Below are positions 25,903 through 26,213 of a stretch of DNA of 26,213 nucleotides, piece by piece. The stretch spans positions 1 to 26,213 of the forward strand of contig JBFWQW010000033.1 in NCBI GenBank assembly GCA_050249235.1, written 5' to 3'. Each line of letters begins with the position of its first letter. The first letter of the stretch is position 1. This stretch comes from JAEKLB01 sp050249235 (GTDB lineage Bacteria; Actinomycetota; Acidimicrobiia; Acidimicrobiales; CADCSY01). A model generated the notes under the pieces. It saw only the letters and a list, made by a program, of their open reading frames with translations. It was not told where the DNA came from and did not search any database. Both the position numbers and the translations under genes were made by a program.

Positions 25903-26213
25903 GGGGCCTCCCGGGAGCCGGCGTCGCGAGCGCCAGCGAGCAGCCGGCCGTCGAGCGCAGCCTGCGGAGCGAGACCATCGGCACAGAACTGGTTCAGCAG
26001 CACGGGGCCTCCCGGGAGCCGGCGTCGCGAGCGCCAGCGAGCAGCCGGCCGTCGAGCGCAGCCTGCGGAGCGAGACCATCGGCACAGAACTGGTTCAGCA
26101 GCACGGGGCCTCCCGGGAGCCGGCGTCGCGAGCGCCAGCGAGCAGCCGGCCGTCGAGCGCAGCCTGCGGAGCGAGACCATCGGCACAGAACTGGTTCAGC
26201 AGCACGGGGCCTC
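25885..26213. repeat. Exact 101-bp tandem repeat at the nuoK start, three units plus a partial
   Basis: Units start at 25885, 25986, 26087 and 26188 (cut by the edge) and appear identical. Each contains, on the minus strand, 83 nt of upstream sequence including the GGGAGG ribosome binding site, then the nuoK GTG and its first six codons. Only the leftmost copy continues into nuoK. The other copies open 36-codon ORFs that stop in TGA overlapping the next copy of the start region. No other gene is seen in 25903-26213. A real repeat or an assembly artefact at a contig end are both possible. Confidence 0.95.

Noticed and set aside
25885..26213. Possible CRISPR array
   Set aside because: The repeat units are contiguous and identical, 101 bp long, with no unique spacers between them.

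Overview
The window is high-GC DNA (around 70% by eye). Start codons are often GTG or TTG, and the -10-like boxes are of the TANNNT type. It carries an actinobacterial information-processing cluster: tRNA-Thr, tRNA-Met, rpmG, tRNA-Trp, secE, nusG, rplK, rplA, rplJ, rplL and rpoBC, all on the minus strand. The protein style (NusG with an acidic N-terminal extension, the actinobacterial RpoB rifampicin region, a Beta_propel-type protein) suggests Actinomycetota. An Acidimicrobiia-like lineage is my inference and has not been tested with a tree.

Layout, left to right. Positions 1-5238 hold the 5' part of rpoC (cut by the window edge) and complete rpoB. They are separated by a 181-nt spacer that folds into a 116-nt nested stem-loop. 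Positions 5487-8944 are a plus-strand operon of an RlmB-type rRNA methyltransferase, an ECF-like sigma factor and a membrane-anchored beta-propeller protein. Together with a minus-strand HAD phosphatase at 9011-9670, this operon separates rplJL from rpoBC. Positions 9863-14258 are the ribosomal protein, transcription and secretion cluster with its tRNAs. It includes a recognisable L10-type leader with an attenuator in front of rplJ. Positions 14346-16402 hold a GNAT acetyltransferase, tRNA-Tyr, yajQ and htpX. Positions 16640-19116 hold a small HAD phosphatase overlapping the end of acetyl-CoA synthetase. Positions 19176-25902 hold the distal end of a complex I operon (nuoK, nuoL, nuoM, nuoN), followed by a MidA/NDUFAF7-like methyltransferase that probably serves complex I assembly. 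The right edge (25885-26213) is an exact 101-bp tandem repeat that copies the nuoK ribosome binding site, start codon and first six codons.

Most of the window is housekeeping. The less ordinary signals are structural and regulatory. They are the long hairpin between rpoB and rpoC, the 101-bp repeat at the nuoK start, the sigma factor translationally overlapped with a single-pass beta-propeller protein, overlapping divergent -10 boxes between tRNA-Tyr and yajQ, several probable leaderless starts, and lineage-style protein oddities (long acidic tails or insertions in L10, NusG and NuoL, and an L33 zinc ribbon lacking one cysteine). I found no CRISPR array, transposase, prophage or defence system.
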